Shown piece by piece: positions 13,598-21,312 of a DNA stretch of 22,907 nucleotides (within the stretch, counting starts at the first letter, position 1; every line of letters starts with the position of its first letter). The notes under the pieces were generated by a model. It was not told where the DNA came from and ran no database searches. It worked only from the letters and a program-made list of their open reading frames with translations. The DNA comes from Treponema sp. (GTDB lineage: Bacteria > Spirochaetota > Spirochaetia > Treponematales > Treponemataceae), in NCBI GenBank assembly GCA_018384055.1, contig JAHAZL010000087.1:1-22907 (forward strand), in the 5' to 3' direction. The position numbers and the translations under genes are program-made.

Positions 13598-14146
13598 TTA
13601 AAGGACTACATCAACGATGCCGTAGTCAACTGCTTCTTTTCCGTGAAGATAGAAATTTCTGTCAGTATCCTTTACAACTTCTTCATAAGGCTTGCTGCAG
13701 TTTTCTGCAAGAATCTTGTTCAGACTGTCCTTGCATCGCTTGAGTTCAAGAGCTTCGATTTCAACATCGCTGGACTGTCCCTTTGCACCGCCCAAAGCCT
13801 GATGAATCATAACAGTGGAATTTGGTAGGACACATCTTTTTCCCTTTGTACCTCCGCTAAGAAGAACTGCACCCATGCTCATGGCCTTTCCCACGCAGAT
13901 CGTACGCACAGGACTTTTGATGTGCTTGATTGTGTCGTAGATTGCAAGGCCCGAAGTTACATCTCCACCGTAGCTGTTAATGTAAAACTGAATTTCATCT
14001 TTTGACTGAGCATCCAGGTAAAGCAACTGAGCGATGATGCTTTCCGCCATATTTTCTTCAATGTCGCCAAAGCAGTGAATGATTCTGCTCTGAAGGTTAG
14101 CTGTCCAAATGTCTGTATGATCTGGTAATCTTGGTTCGATAAACAT
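13598..14146 (-). CDS. clpP: Divergent ClpP-like protease with Asn in place of catalytic Asp
   Basis: A ClpP-fold subunit of 182 aa; ClpP forms two stacked heptamers that degrade proteins fed by an AAA+ unfoldase. Conserved landmarks: FYINSYGGDVTSGLAIYDT, the nucleophile block GKAMSMGA with S90, GTKGKR, and MIHQALGGAKGQSSDVEI with H115. An ungapped alignment to E. coli ClpP from the histidine onward puts N164 (TDRNFYL) at the catalytic Asp (TERDRF); the codon is AAT. Such Asp-to-Asn triads are known in some second ClpP paralogues, e.g. Listeria ClpP1, which need a partner subunit or have low activity. The N terminus also differs from housekeeping ClpP (EPRLPDHTDIWTAN). It lies 63 bp downstream of the AAA+ gene, same strand. 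AGGAG is 11 nt from the ATG. Confidence 0.88.
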   Translation of the reverse strand: MFIEPRLPDHTDIWTANLQSRIIHCFGDIEENMAESIIAQLLYLDAQSKDEIQFYINSYGGDVTSGLAIYDTIKHIKSPVRTICVGKAMSMGAVLLSGGTKGKRCVLPNSTVMIHQALGGAKGQSSDVEIEALELKRCKDSLNKILAENCSKPYEEVVKDTDRNFYLHGKEAVDYGIVDVVL

Positions 14147-14209
14147 ACTCTAAAATTCTCCTAAATGATTGCCCCGAAATTTTTTACCGGGTTAAGCAGC
14201 GGTTACAAC

Positions 14210-16540
14210 TTAGCTGACAAATCCTATTTTGCCAACTCCGTTCATTCTTTTTTCATCCTGAATTTTTACAAGTTCCCTAACTATGTACTCAGAATCCAAT
14301 CTGTCCTTAGGAACAAAACGAATCTTTCCATTAAGACTGCCGAAATCTCCCGGTGTAACAGACTCATACTTGCAGAGTTTATCAACCTGTTCATCTGTGA
14401 ATTTGAACTTGCCAAAGAAAGAATTCAGCAAAGCCTTGATTCCATTTTCATTCAAAGCCTTAAACTCACTGATGATATGGAAGCGGCGAAGCATTGCAGG
14501 GTCCATAATCTTACGGAGATTGCTTGTGCAGATGCAGATACCAGAGAATTCTTCCATCTGTGTTAGGAATTCATTGACCTGAGTTCTTTCCCAGGACTGC
14601 TTTGCTCCGGCACGATCAGCAAAGAAACTGTCGGCTTCATCAAAGAGCAGAATGGAATCTGTAGCTTCCGCTTCTTCAAAGGCTGCTGCAATGTTCTGTT
14701 CAGTTCTGCCTACATAAGGATCCATGATGTCGGAGCAACGCTTGAGCAAAAGAGGCTTGCCAAGAATTTCGGAAATGTAACGGGCAAGTTCAGTTTTACC
14801 TGTACCGCTGAGGCCATAGAAAAGGCAGCGAACCCCTTCAGCTCCATCTGCAGCCTGATTTTCCTTTTTGTACTCTTCAGCAGCCTTGAGCATTTCGACC
14901 ATTTCGTTTGCTTCTATAGAAGTGTTGAGCACAGACAAATCGTAGGACTTCTTAACGGAATCGCGGATTTTCTTTTTGCCGAACAGGAGTTCAGAGTTTG
15001 CTTCAAGAACAGACTTTATGTCCCTTCGAACCTTGTCTTCCTTACCTTTCTGGTAATCCAGAGAGTTGATTGCCTTTACAACATTGTCAACGGAAGCGCC
15101 TGTAACCTTGTAAGTGGTGAACATATCGAGGATGTCGTTCTTGAGGCCAGATGGCATTTTAACCGACTTAAGCTTTTCCGCCGCAATGGAACGCAAAGTT
15201 TCCTTTGGCATGGCATTGAACTTGATGCTGTAGGTAAAGCGGCGCAAAGTGGACTCGTCCATTTCACTTGTATAGTTCACGATCCAGATGACCTTGTTTT
15301 CAGAAGTTTCCGAAAGCATTCTGTTGACCGTACCTTTCTGAGACGAGCTGAGCTTCATTCCAAAGAAACTGAATTCCTTTGTCTTGAGCACATTTTCTGC
15401 CTCATCAACTACAAGAACTGAATCTTCCTTTTTAAGGGAAAGGTAGCAATTGAGACGGCTGAGGGCTTTTACCTCCACATCGTCATCATCCTTCTTTCCG
15501 CTAACTTCAAGTTCATTCTTGTAAGATGTCATTTTAAGGCCAGCCTGTCTGATCAAAGCCTTGGCATATTCTGTCTTGCCCGCACCGGGAGCACCCAGCA
15601 AAAGTATATTGCACGGATTGTTTGATTTCAAAAGCTGAACCGCAACATCAGTCTGTTCCTGCGGCACGCTGAAGGAATTCAAATCATAAGCCTTTGCATT
15701 CCTTTCATTTTTTACAATGTCGGTAAAGTAAAGGGCCATATCCTTTTCACGGATGGCATCAATGGCATCTTCATCCATGTCTGCATCGCTATCCATGAGG
15801 CCAAAAGCCTTAAGCTTCTGATCATCCCTAAGTGCCATACGGATTTCTTTCTGAGATTTATTCGAGCACTTTGCAAGTATTTCATAGCGGCTCAAATCAT
15901 CATGGCGGAACAAATCGTTTGCAACCATATAAGCTTCCTTACAGCTCTGAAGTCTGTAAGCGCAGAGAAGAATCTTTGCTTCGTCTTCCGAAAGCTTAAG
16001 GGTATCTACGGCAAACTGAATGGAACTATTGTCTTCAACAGCTTTCTTAATTCTTTCAGGCACAGGAATTCTTGAAGGCAAAACCATAGAGTTTTCATCG
16101 ATGGTCCCAGGCTTTTCAAAGAATGTAAGGGCAACAACCCTGGCAAAATTTGAATTGCGGCCATTAAACATTACGCGAACAAGATTAACGTCACGCAATT
16201 TATCTGTATCCCAGTTGCCGCAGTTCTCCATGATTGAATCATCCTCGCGGAAGTTCAACTTGAGCTTTCCCCTATAGCTAAAAGGATTCCTGTACTTTTC
16301 GCCGGGATTAATGGGTGTAAACACCTTTGTCTTAACGAATTTTCCAATGAAGGCATTCATTATTGCTTCTGAATGTGCCTGCAAATTCAATCTATCAACA
16401 AGAGCATTGTATAGCCACTGGATTTCTTCGTGGCTTGCCAAATCTTCAATATCAACTGTAAGCTGATAGAGATAGTAGGCAATGGCCAATGCTTCATTTT
16501 CATTCAAATTCTTAACCTTTGTAATTGCATTTCCTATCAT
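14210..16540 (-). CDS. Double-AAA+ ATPase, probable unfoldase or remodeller partner of the adjacent ClpP
   Basis: A 776-aa protein with two AAA+ modules. Counting from the ATG at 16540: an N-terminal helical region of about 300 aa, not recognised; AAA-1 with Walker A GAPGAGKTE (316-324), Walker B VLVVDEAE (375-382) and STLRRF (arginine-finger region); AAA-2 with GLSGTGKTE (576-584), ILLFDEAD (630-637), sensor-1 CTSN and AMLRRF. AAA-2 resembles the classic AAA (Cdc48/FtsH-like) clade. The last residues are KIGFVS, and IGF is the tripeptide by which ClpX/ClpA loops dock to ClpP. The start is ATG 16540, two codons inside a GTG, because AAGGAAGG is spaced correctly from it. clpP follows at 63 bp and a sigma factor lies upstream, so a dedicated protease machine is plausible but unproven. 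Confidence 0.85.
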   Translation of the reverse strand: MIGNAITKVKNLNENEALAIAYYLYQLTVDIEDLASHEEIQWLYNALVDRLNLQAHSEAIMNAFIGKFVKTKVFTPINPGEKYRNPFSYRGKLKLNFREDDSIMENCGNWDTDKLRDVNLVRVMFNGRNSNFARVVALTFFEKPGTIDENSMVLPSRIPVPERIKKAVEDNSSIQFAVDTLKLSEDEAKILLCAYRLQSCKEAYMVANDLFRHDDLSRYEILAKCSNKSQKEIRMALRDDQKLKAFGLMDSDADMDEDAIDAIREKDMALYFTDIVKNERNAKAYDLNSFSVPQEQTDVAVQLLKSNNPCNILLLGAPGAGKTEYAKALIRQAGLKMTSYKNELEVSGKKDDDDVEVKALSRLNCYLSLKKEDSVLVVDEAENVLKTKEFSFFGMKLSSSQKGTVNRMLSETSENKVIWIVNYTSEMDESTLRRFTYSIKFNAMPKETLRSIAAEKLKSVKMPSGLKNDILDMFTTYKVTGASVDNVVKAINSLDYQKGKEDKVRRDIKSVLEANSELLFGKKKIRDSVKKSYDLSVLNTSIEANEMVEMLKAAEEYKKENQAADGAEGVRCLFYGLSGTGKTELARYISEILGKPLLLKRCSDIMDPYVGRTEQNIAAAFEEAEATDSILLFDEADSFFADRAGAKQSWERTQVNEFLTQMEEFSGICICTSNLRKIMDPAMLRRFHIISEFKALNENGIKALLNSFFGKFKFTDEQVDKLCKYESVTPGDFGSLNGKIRFVPKDRLDSEYIVRELVKIQDEKRMNGVGKIGFVS

Positions 16541-16618
16541 ATTCACCTTCCTTCTTTAGATTCTCGCCCACTCATCAGGGCTATGCATTTAATATAGGAA
16601 CATTTCCGTTCACTGACA

Positions 16619-16635
16619 TTAAACTCTTGGTTTAA
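16619..16635. promoter_or_regulatory. Palindrome between sigma factor and AAA+ genes
   Basis: TTAAAC-TCTTG-GTTTAA, a perfect 6-bp dyad, lies in the 129-bp gap; a second short dyad (GAAC-N6-GTTC) lies close by at about 16598-16611. Neither is followed by a T-run in the gene direction, so an operator is as likely as a weak attenuator. No confident promoter was found in this gap. Confidence 0.35.
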
Positions 16636-16669
16636 CAATGCCCTAAGCATCATTAAGTCGTTTATATTT

Positions 16670-17386
16670 TTATGCGGCATAATTGCCGTATCCACCTTCG
16701 CGGATAATGTTTACCCTCAATTCTTCAAGGGCACTATTTTCTATCTTTCTGACTGTTTCTTTCGAGCAACCCATTTTCTTTCCAATCTTAGAAAGGCTCA
16801 TAGGTTCATTTCCATCAAGGCCAAAGCGCTTTACCATAACGGACATTTCCCTTTCATCAAGTCTTCCCAGGGATTTTTCAAGCTGCTTGTAAATTTCTCT
16901 GGTGCACATTTCATCCTGAGGATCCTTGAACTTGTCATCTTCAATCAATTTTCCAAGCGTTACTTCACCGTCTTCATCACAACCGATTGCCTTATCAAGG
17001 CTTGCCACATTCCACTTTTTCATGTCTTCAAATCGTGTTGCTGGAAATCTAACGCCTGTGGAAGTTTCCCTGATGGCCAACTGTATTTCGGCACGGATCC
17101 AGAAGGCAGAATAGGTGGAAAACTTTGCGCCGTTTTCAGGATTGAACTTAGCAGCGGCCTTAATCAAACCGATGTTTCCGGCTGACATAAGATCTTCCAT
17201 TTCCATATATCCCCTGTACTTGTTTGCGATTTTTGCAACAAGGCGAAGATTGTGTTCAACCAATTTGTTCTGTGCCCATTTGTTTCCTGCGTGGGCTTTT
17301 GCAGCCAATGCCTTTTCTTCTTCTGAAGTAAGAACCGAAATTTTTGAAATTTCTTTGAAATAACAGGATGTGTTCATGTTAGTCAT
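16670..17386 (-). CDS. RNA polymerase sigma-70-family factor (RpoD/RpoS-like, lacking region 1.1)
   Basis: A 238-aa alternative sigma factor. Region 1.2 begins at about residue 8 (CYFKEISKISVLTSEEEKAL); region 2 is strong (HNLRLVAKIANKYRG, MEMEDLMSAGNIGLIKAAAKF, FSTYSAFWIRAEIQLAIRETS, about 45-110); region 3 spans about 113-160; region 4 ends with a helix-turn-helix MSLSKIGKKMGCSKETVRKIENSALEELR (196-224). The good core match and absence of region 1.1 fit group-2/3 factors rather than ECF type. It is probably a stress or stationary-phase regulator, but the regulon is unknown. A promoter lies about 190 nt upstream and the leader is predicted to be structured. The next genes downstream on the strand are the AAA+ ATPase and ClpP. 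Confidence 0.9.
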   Translation of the reverse strand: MTNMNTSCYFKEISKISVLTSEEEKALAAKAHAGNKWAQNKLVEHNLRLVAKIANKYRGYMEMEDLMSAGNIGLIKAAAKFNPENGAKFSTYSAFWIRAEIQLAIRETSTGVRFPATRFEDMKKWNVASLDKAIGCDEDGEVTLGKLIEDDKFKDPQDEMCTREIYKQLEKSLGRLDEREMSVMVKRFGLDGNEPMSLSKIGKKMGCSKETVRKIENSALEELRVNIIREGGYGNYAA

Positions 17387-17572
17387 TTTTATTACCCTGC
17401 AATAAATGCGACTGGAACGAAATACCTTTCGGTAAACTAAACTCTCTCACCACTTTTGATTCAGGATGTGGTTTCCCGACAGTTTTTTCGCGCCGACACC
17501 CTCGGCCTACTTTCTGATTTTCCTTCCCTTGTTATGTCAAAGAACTTTATTTTCCCCACCAAAAACTGAGGG
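17387..17572 (-). promoter_or_regulatory. Long structured 5' leader of the sigma factor
   Basis: The distance from the predicted start to the ATG is about 185 nt. On the minus strand it contains GCCGA-GGGTG-TCGGC (17492-17506), an ACCAC/GTGGT pair (17449-17453 with 17468-17472) and TACC-GAAA-GGTA, a GNRA tetraloop hairpin (17423-17434). I do not recognise a known riboswitch. It could control translation of the sigma factor, as RNA structure does for rpoS and rpoH in other bacteria. Confidence 0.45.
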
Positions 17573-17578
17573 AATAAG

Positions 17579-17607
17579 AATATAATACCCAAGCTGCAAA
17601 TCGTCAA
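17579..17607 (-). promoter_or_regulatory. Promoter of the sigma factor gene
   Basis: On the minus strand TTGACG (17602-17607), a 17-bp spacer and TATATT (17579-17584). Both hexamers have one mismatch to consensus. Confidence 0.7.
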
Positions 17608-18116
17608 CTTTTTAAAGTTTTTTTCAAAACTTTTTCTGTGACTTTCTCAGAGTGTACTTATAATATAGATTAAAGCCCCTGTCACTTTTGGATAGAGGGT
17701 TAGTACCCTACATCATTTTCTGCAGGCCCATTGCAACCGTCATGAGTCCATAATAGTATTATTTGGGGACGGATTGGTCGCGGATTTAGCGACAATTCAT
17801 CATTTTAGAAGCCGATTTTTCTGTCTGAAGCCTGATTTTCAAAGTTTTCGCTCTTGCACATGGCATGAAGCTCTTATATGGAAGTCTTTGCTTCTACAGT
17901 TGTAGTTGGTGAAGATTTTCTTGATTTTCTTTTCGCTTTTACCGAACCATGCACTCTTGGAATTTGCAATGTCCACATGAACTATTGCACTGCCGGTTGC
18001 ATTTCAAGGCAACGGTCACAGGAATAGCGGGATTAAGTTTATCGGGAGATTGCTATAGCAAAAAAAACAAAGGTCAGAATTAAAACAAATGGGACTCCAT
18101 TAGGAAAATTGATTGG
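17608..18116. other. Gene-poor gap with a possible decayed reading frame
   Basis: About 500 bp without an intact gene. On the minus strand 17839-18003 stays open for 54 codons and reads GSAIVHVDIANSKSAWF then GKSEKKIKKIFTNYN; the composition looks protein-like but I recognise no family and there is no start site. Small hairpins are present (AGGGT-TAGT-ACCCT 17696-17709; GTCGC-N7-GCGAC 17777-17793). No tRNA-like fold or IS end was seen. Confidence 0.35.
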
Positions 18117-18136
18117 AAAAACGGCACAAACCGCCG
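18117..18136 (-). terminator. Weak terminator candidate after the helicase
   Basis: On the minus strand CGGC (18133-18136) can pair with GCCG (18122-18125) around a 7-nt loop, followed by TTTTT. The stem is only 4 bp, so efficiency would be low. Confidence 0.35.
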
Positions 18137-18156
18137 GCCTAAAAGTCAGTTTACTT

Positions 18157-20322
18157 TTATTCCAACCTATTGTACGGCTCAAACTCGCTGCCTTCAACCG
18201 TAAAAACATAGAGCATTTCCATGGCACGGGTCAGGCAAACATAAACCATGTTGAACTGCTGGGACATGAAAGTTTCTTCATCATAAACGGAACTTTCCTC
18301 GGCACCCCTTACACGATGATCCGCAAGGAAAATAACTACAGGAAAATCCAGGCCCTTGCTTTTCTGCATGGTACACAAACGGATTCCGCCTGTTTTTTCA
18401 AAGTCAAATTCATCGTTGATTGAATTAGCCTCAACTCCAAGTTTTTCATTCAGAAGTTTCTTAAGTTTTTCAAGCTTTTGATTTGTATTTGCAATGATGC
18501 AGATGTTTTCTTCTGCATAGTTAAGGGCATTCATCAAAAGTTTAACCTGCTCAACAATCTTTGCCATGGCATCATCAGTTTTTTTTCCAATGACATGTTC
18601 AACAGGAGGTCCCGGACGGAATGCAGCAGGTCTTGTAGTTTCATCCTTTACCTTGAATGTATCCCTGTATGCTTCTGCATATTCATGAATCTGAAGTGTA
18701 TTTCGAAAATTTGTCCTCAAAATTTTAGTTCTTCCGACAATATCTATGCCGGACTTATTCCAGTTGAATCCTTTTCTATAAATTGACTGGTCGCTGTCAC
18801 CGGCGAGGAACACAGCTCTCTTCGTAGCATTTTTGATTACAGCCAAAACAACAGGCGGCAGATCCTGGGCTTCATCAACAAAACTGTACTGGCACATTAC
18901 TTCCTCAACTTCAGCACCGCCTTGCAAAAGTCTTTGAGCAATTTTCTTTGCTGCATAATTCCTTGGCCAGTTACTTGAGTCAAGAAGTTTTTCTTCAATC
19001 TTTTCCAGTTGAGCCCACATTTTTGCACGGGCATCTTTTTTCATCTGAAGCTTCATGCCTTTTCGCTCGCAAACCTTGTCCACATAGTCTTCTTTTGTAA
19101 TGCAGTTTGCCCAAATGAATTCCTGTGCTTCCCTAAAAACTTCTTCCCTAGAAAAATCCCCGTCAGAAAAAACACCTTCATCCACATTCTTTATGTCATA
19201 GCACATATACTTGTCAGGAAAGAATTTCTTGAGCATTACAAAGACAAAAGAATCGGCAGTCGTAATTGCCCCTTCCGGAACTTCAGCATTCAAAAGTTTT
19301 GTTACATACTGATTGTATTTTACAAGGCTCTTGGCATAAGTCAGAAGTCTGAAACTGTTTCTGTTTTCTGCAAAAGAAAGTTCACCGCCAAGTTCCCCCA
19401 TTGCCTTTTCCAGAGTTTTCAGAAGAACCAGAGATTTTCCTGTTCCTGCCGCACCTTTTACAAGATAATCCCTGTTCAGTTTAATCTGCTCGAGAACTTC
19501 AGCCTGTTCGCTGCTCAAGGAAATGATGGATTTCTCATAATCATGGCGTGTCTTTGTATAGAAGGCAACCCTTTCAAGATATTCCATGTATTTTTTTGTA
19601 TCTTCATAATCCTTCAATTTGAGTTGAATTTCTTCCTTCTCTTTTCTGAAACTCATAGCCTGAGCATTGGCATCCTGCCTTATCTTGTCCAGCTTTTCGT
19701 CTTTTTTTGAAAGGCGCTGCTCCGTTTCATTAAGAACAGTCTTAAGAAGATTTTCCCTTGCAGTTACAATATCCAGTTGGTTCTGCAAATCAGTAAGTTC
19801 ATTTGCTTTTCTTGCAAGATCCTCATTCTGAGTTTTTAGTTTTCTGATTTCTGCAATTGCCTTTTTAAGTTCTTCACTTTCATAGGATCCGTGTTCTTCC
19901 CAATTCTTAAGTTCTTTTTCAAGCTTTTTGATTGTAAAAAGGGCATCCCATCCTTCTGCCCTTGCAAACCCCATAAAACATGCCACCGTAGTCTGAGCAT
20001 CTTCTTCTGAAATTTCCGCAAACTTGTGCCTTACATCATTAGAAAGAAAGTGATTTCTGTAAAGTTTGCTTATGCTAGAAAAAATTTCCTTATATTGCCT
20101 TGGAAAATCGAAGAATCCAGTTCCGTCGTTTCTTGGAGTCCCGTACTTAAATTTGAATTCATCTACATATTGATTGATAAGAACTCCAAAGTCAGAGTTA
20201 GATGCAAAGTTTTCCTTTAAGGCTCTTTCCATAAGGGAATGCATTGCCAGAACAAACAGACCTAGGTCTGCATTTTTTACTTTAAGTATGCGTTCAATAT
20301 CTGAATCGGTAATCTTAGCCAT
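18157..20322 (-). CDS. UvrD/Rep-like superfamily 1 helicase with N-terminal helical domain and coiled coil
   Basis: A 721-aa protein. From the start chosen: an N-terminal helical domain (about 1-130), a long coiled coil (about 130-255, heptad-like stretches such as ELTDLQNQLDIV), then an SF1 helicase core: Walker A VKGAAGTGKS (288-297), motif II FVDEAQD (481-487), motif III FLAGDSDQSIYR (505-516), motif IV ILRTNFRN, motif V LCTMQKSKGLDFPVVIF (649-665), motif VI MVYVCLTRAMEMLYVF (692-707). It is a DNA (or RNA) translocase; Rep/UvrD relatives with extra N-terminal domains act in repair and sometimes in phage defence. Segment LSNDVRHKFAEISEEDA resembles the end of DUF4145/HEPN-like domains, with Ser where the HEPN Arg would stand. 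The ATG at 20322 lies 6 nt after a TATAAT; two earlier ATGs (20337, 20361) are possible. Confidence 0.85.
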   Translation of the reverse strand: MAKITDSDIERILKVKNADLGLFVLAMHSLMERALKENFASNSDFGVLINQYVDEFKFKYGTPRNDGTGFFDFPRQYKEIFSSISKLYRNHFLSNDVRHKFAEISEEDAQTTVACFMGFARAEGWDALFTIKKLEKELKNWEEHGSYESEELKKAIAEIRKLKTQNEDLARKANELTDLQNQLDIVTARENLLKTVLNETEQRLSKKDEKLDKIRQDANAQAMSFRKEKEEIQLKLKDYEDTKKYMEYLERVAFYTKTRHDYEKSIISLSSEQAEVLEQIKLNRDYLVKGAAGTGKSLVLLKTLEKAMGELGGELSFAENRNSFRLLTYAKSLVKYNQYVTKLLNAEVPEGAITTADSFVFVMLKKFFPDKYMCYDIKNVDEGVFSDGDFSREEVFREAQEFIWANCITKEDYVDKVCERKGMKLQMKKDARAKMWAQLEKIEEKLLDSSNWPRNYAAKKIAQRLLQGGAEVEEVMCQYSFVDEAQDLPPVVLAVIKNATKRAVFLAGDSDQSIYRKGFNWNKSGIDIVGRTKILRTNFRNTLQIHEYAEAYRDTFKVKDETTRPAAFRPGPPVEHVIGKKTDDAMAKIVEQVKLLMNALNYAEENICIIANTNQKLEKLKKLLNEKLGVEANSINDEFDFEKTGGIRLCTMQKSKGLDFPVVIFLADHRVRGAEESSVYDEETFMSQQFNMVYVCLTRAMEMLYVFTVEGSEFEPYNRLE

Positions 20323-20328
20323 ACTTAC

Positions 20329-20334
20329 ATTATA
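20329..20334 (-). promoter_or_regulatory. -10 hexamer close to the helicase start (possible leaderless promoter)
   Basis: TATAAT on the minus strand ends 6 nt before the ATG at 20322; no Shine-Dalgarno is present. A poor -35 (TTAGAA) lies 17 bp upstream. If the start is upstream at 20337 the hexamer would lie inside the gene. Confidence 0.4.
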
Positions 20335-20431
20335 CATTGGATTTATAGATTTTCTAATCATTCTTTGAGATTAGCATCTGTTTCCGTAGCCAAACAGTTC
20401 AGCCTTTAACAGATTCCACCTCGGCATTACT

Positions 20432-20803
20432 TTAAAATTTTTTTGAAACTGTTTCTTTGACTTTGGATGTTTCAGGATTAGATGAAACCAGTACCAGGTC
20501 ATTTACGATTGCAGTCGCACACAGCCAGAGCAGGGCGGAATCAACTGATTCGTAAATGTTTTTTAGTTCTGCATATTTTTCTGCCACAGCTTCATCAACA
20601 GGCAGGACATTCAAAAACTGGCAGAAATCCTTGCAGATTTTTATTTTTTTTTCAGAATCATCAGCGCACAAAACCTTTTCATACAGAACTCCAACAGACA
20701 TTGCTGAAATATAAATATTTTCAGTGTCATCAAATAAGTGAAGAAGCTCTGTTTTACCGTTAAAAAAATCAATGACGGTCTGGCTGTCTACAAGATATTT
20801 CAT
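20432..20803 (-). CDS. PIN-domain toxin (VapC-like)
   Basis: A 123-aa PIN-domain protein, predicted RNase toxin of a type II module. PIN acidic residues are visible: D6 in YLVDSQTVIDFF, E42 in SVGVLYEKV, D88 in VDSALLWLCATAI, and the NP of LVSSNPET (N109) where the fourth metal-site region lies; the usual fourth Asp is not obvious. It starts 9 bp after the stop of the Phd-type antitoxin gene, the standard antitoxin-toxin order. The substrate RNA is unknown. The middle part is Cys/Lys-rich and less typical, so activity is uncertain. Confidence 0.78.
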   Translation of the reverse strand: MKYLVDSQTVIDFFNGKTELLHLFDDTENIYISAMSVGVLYEKVLCADDSEKKIKICKDFCQFLNVLPVDEAVAEKYAELKNIYESVDSALLWLCATAIVNDLVLVSSNPETSKVKETVSKKF

Positions 20804-20812
20804 CAGATTTAC

Positions 20813-21133
20813 CTATTTGTTGAAGGAATTAAAAAAGTCGGCAGCTGTTTTACATGCAGCGTCGTTCAATATTTTGTCTGCACGGTCTTCCCTGTCTTCA
20901 TTCAGCATCTGAATCATCTGGTCGATTGAAAGCTTTTGAAAAGGCTCGTCTATTTTTTGCGCGTAATCGTATAATTCATATAAAGGGGAGTCTGAGATGC
21001 TGCTCTTGTCTACTGGAGTTACTATAAACTGCGAGCCGTCAGCGCGGTTAATTAAAGCTTGACCGTCAGCCTTTGCTCGGTCTAAAAAAGATGAAAGATT
21101 CTGTCTGGCCTGGGAATAAGTCATTACAAACAT
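20813..21133 (-). CDS. Phd/YefM-family antitoxin
   Basis: A 106-aa antitoxin. The N terminus MTYSQARQNLSSFLDRAKADG with ALINRADGSQFIVTPVD is the Phd/YefM dimerisation and DNA-binding fold; the remaining part (about 50-106) is a charged, helical toxin-binding tail. The start at 21133 is preferred because GAGG lies 6 nt upstream; MTYSQ three codons later is the alternative. It likely represses its own operon and neutralises the PIN toxin encoded just downstream. Its first codons overlap by 10 bp the end of a decayed PIN frame on the same strand. Confidence 0.82.
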   Translation of the reverse strand: MFVMTYSQARQNLSSFLDRAKADGQALINRADGSQFIVTPVDKSSISDSPLYELYDYAQKIDEPFQKLSIDQMIQMLNEDREDRADKILNDAACKTAADFFNSFNK

Positions 21134-21312
21134 AGAACACCTCTCTTTACCGCAATTTCTGAAAGTTTTTTGTCCAGAGTAAGCAGAGGACATCTGTTCT
21201 TTACGGCACAATCAAGATAGAACATATCGTAAGCATAGTGGTTTTCTTGAGCACAAAATTCTAGAGCATTATTATAATCAACATCAACCAGTTCAGGCAC
21301 ACAATCTGCTGC
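21124..21312 (-). pseudogene. C-terminal remnant of a second PIN-domain gene
   Basis: The frame reads VPELVDVDYNNALEFCAQENHYAYDMFYLDCAVKN then RCPLLTLDKKLSEIAVKRGVL and stops at 21124-21126. YAYDMFYLDCAVKNRCPLLTLDKKL matches the conserved PIN C-terminal half (the pattern YDALYLALA..., LLTxDKKL). About 60 residues are left; the N-terminal half with the first acidic residue and any start codon is missing, replaced by the repeat at 21310-21385. The stop overlaps the Phd antitoxin start. Confidence 0.75.

Noticed and set aside
19009..19710. 233-aa plus-strand frame opposite the helicase gene
   Set aside because: Phe/Cys-rich antisense translation; the minus-strand helicase motifs span the same interval.
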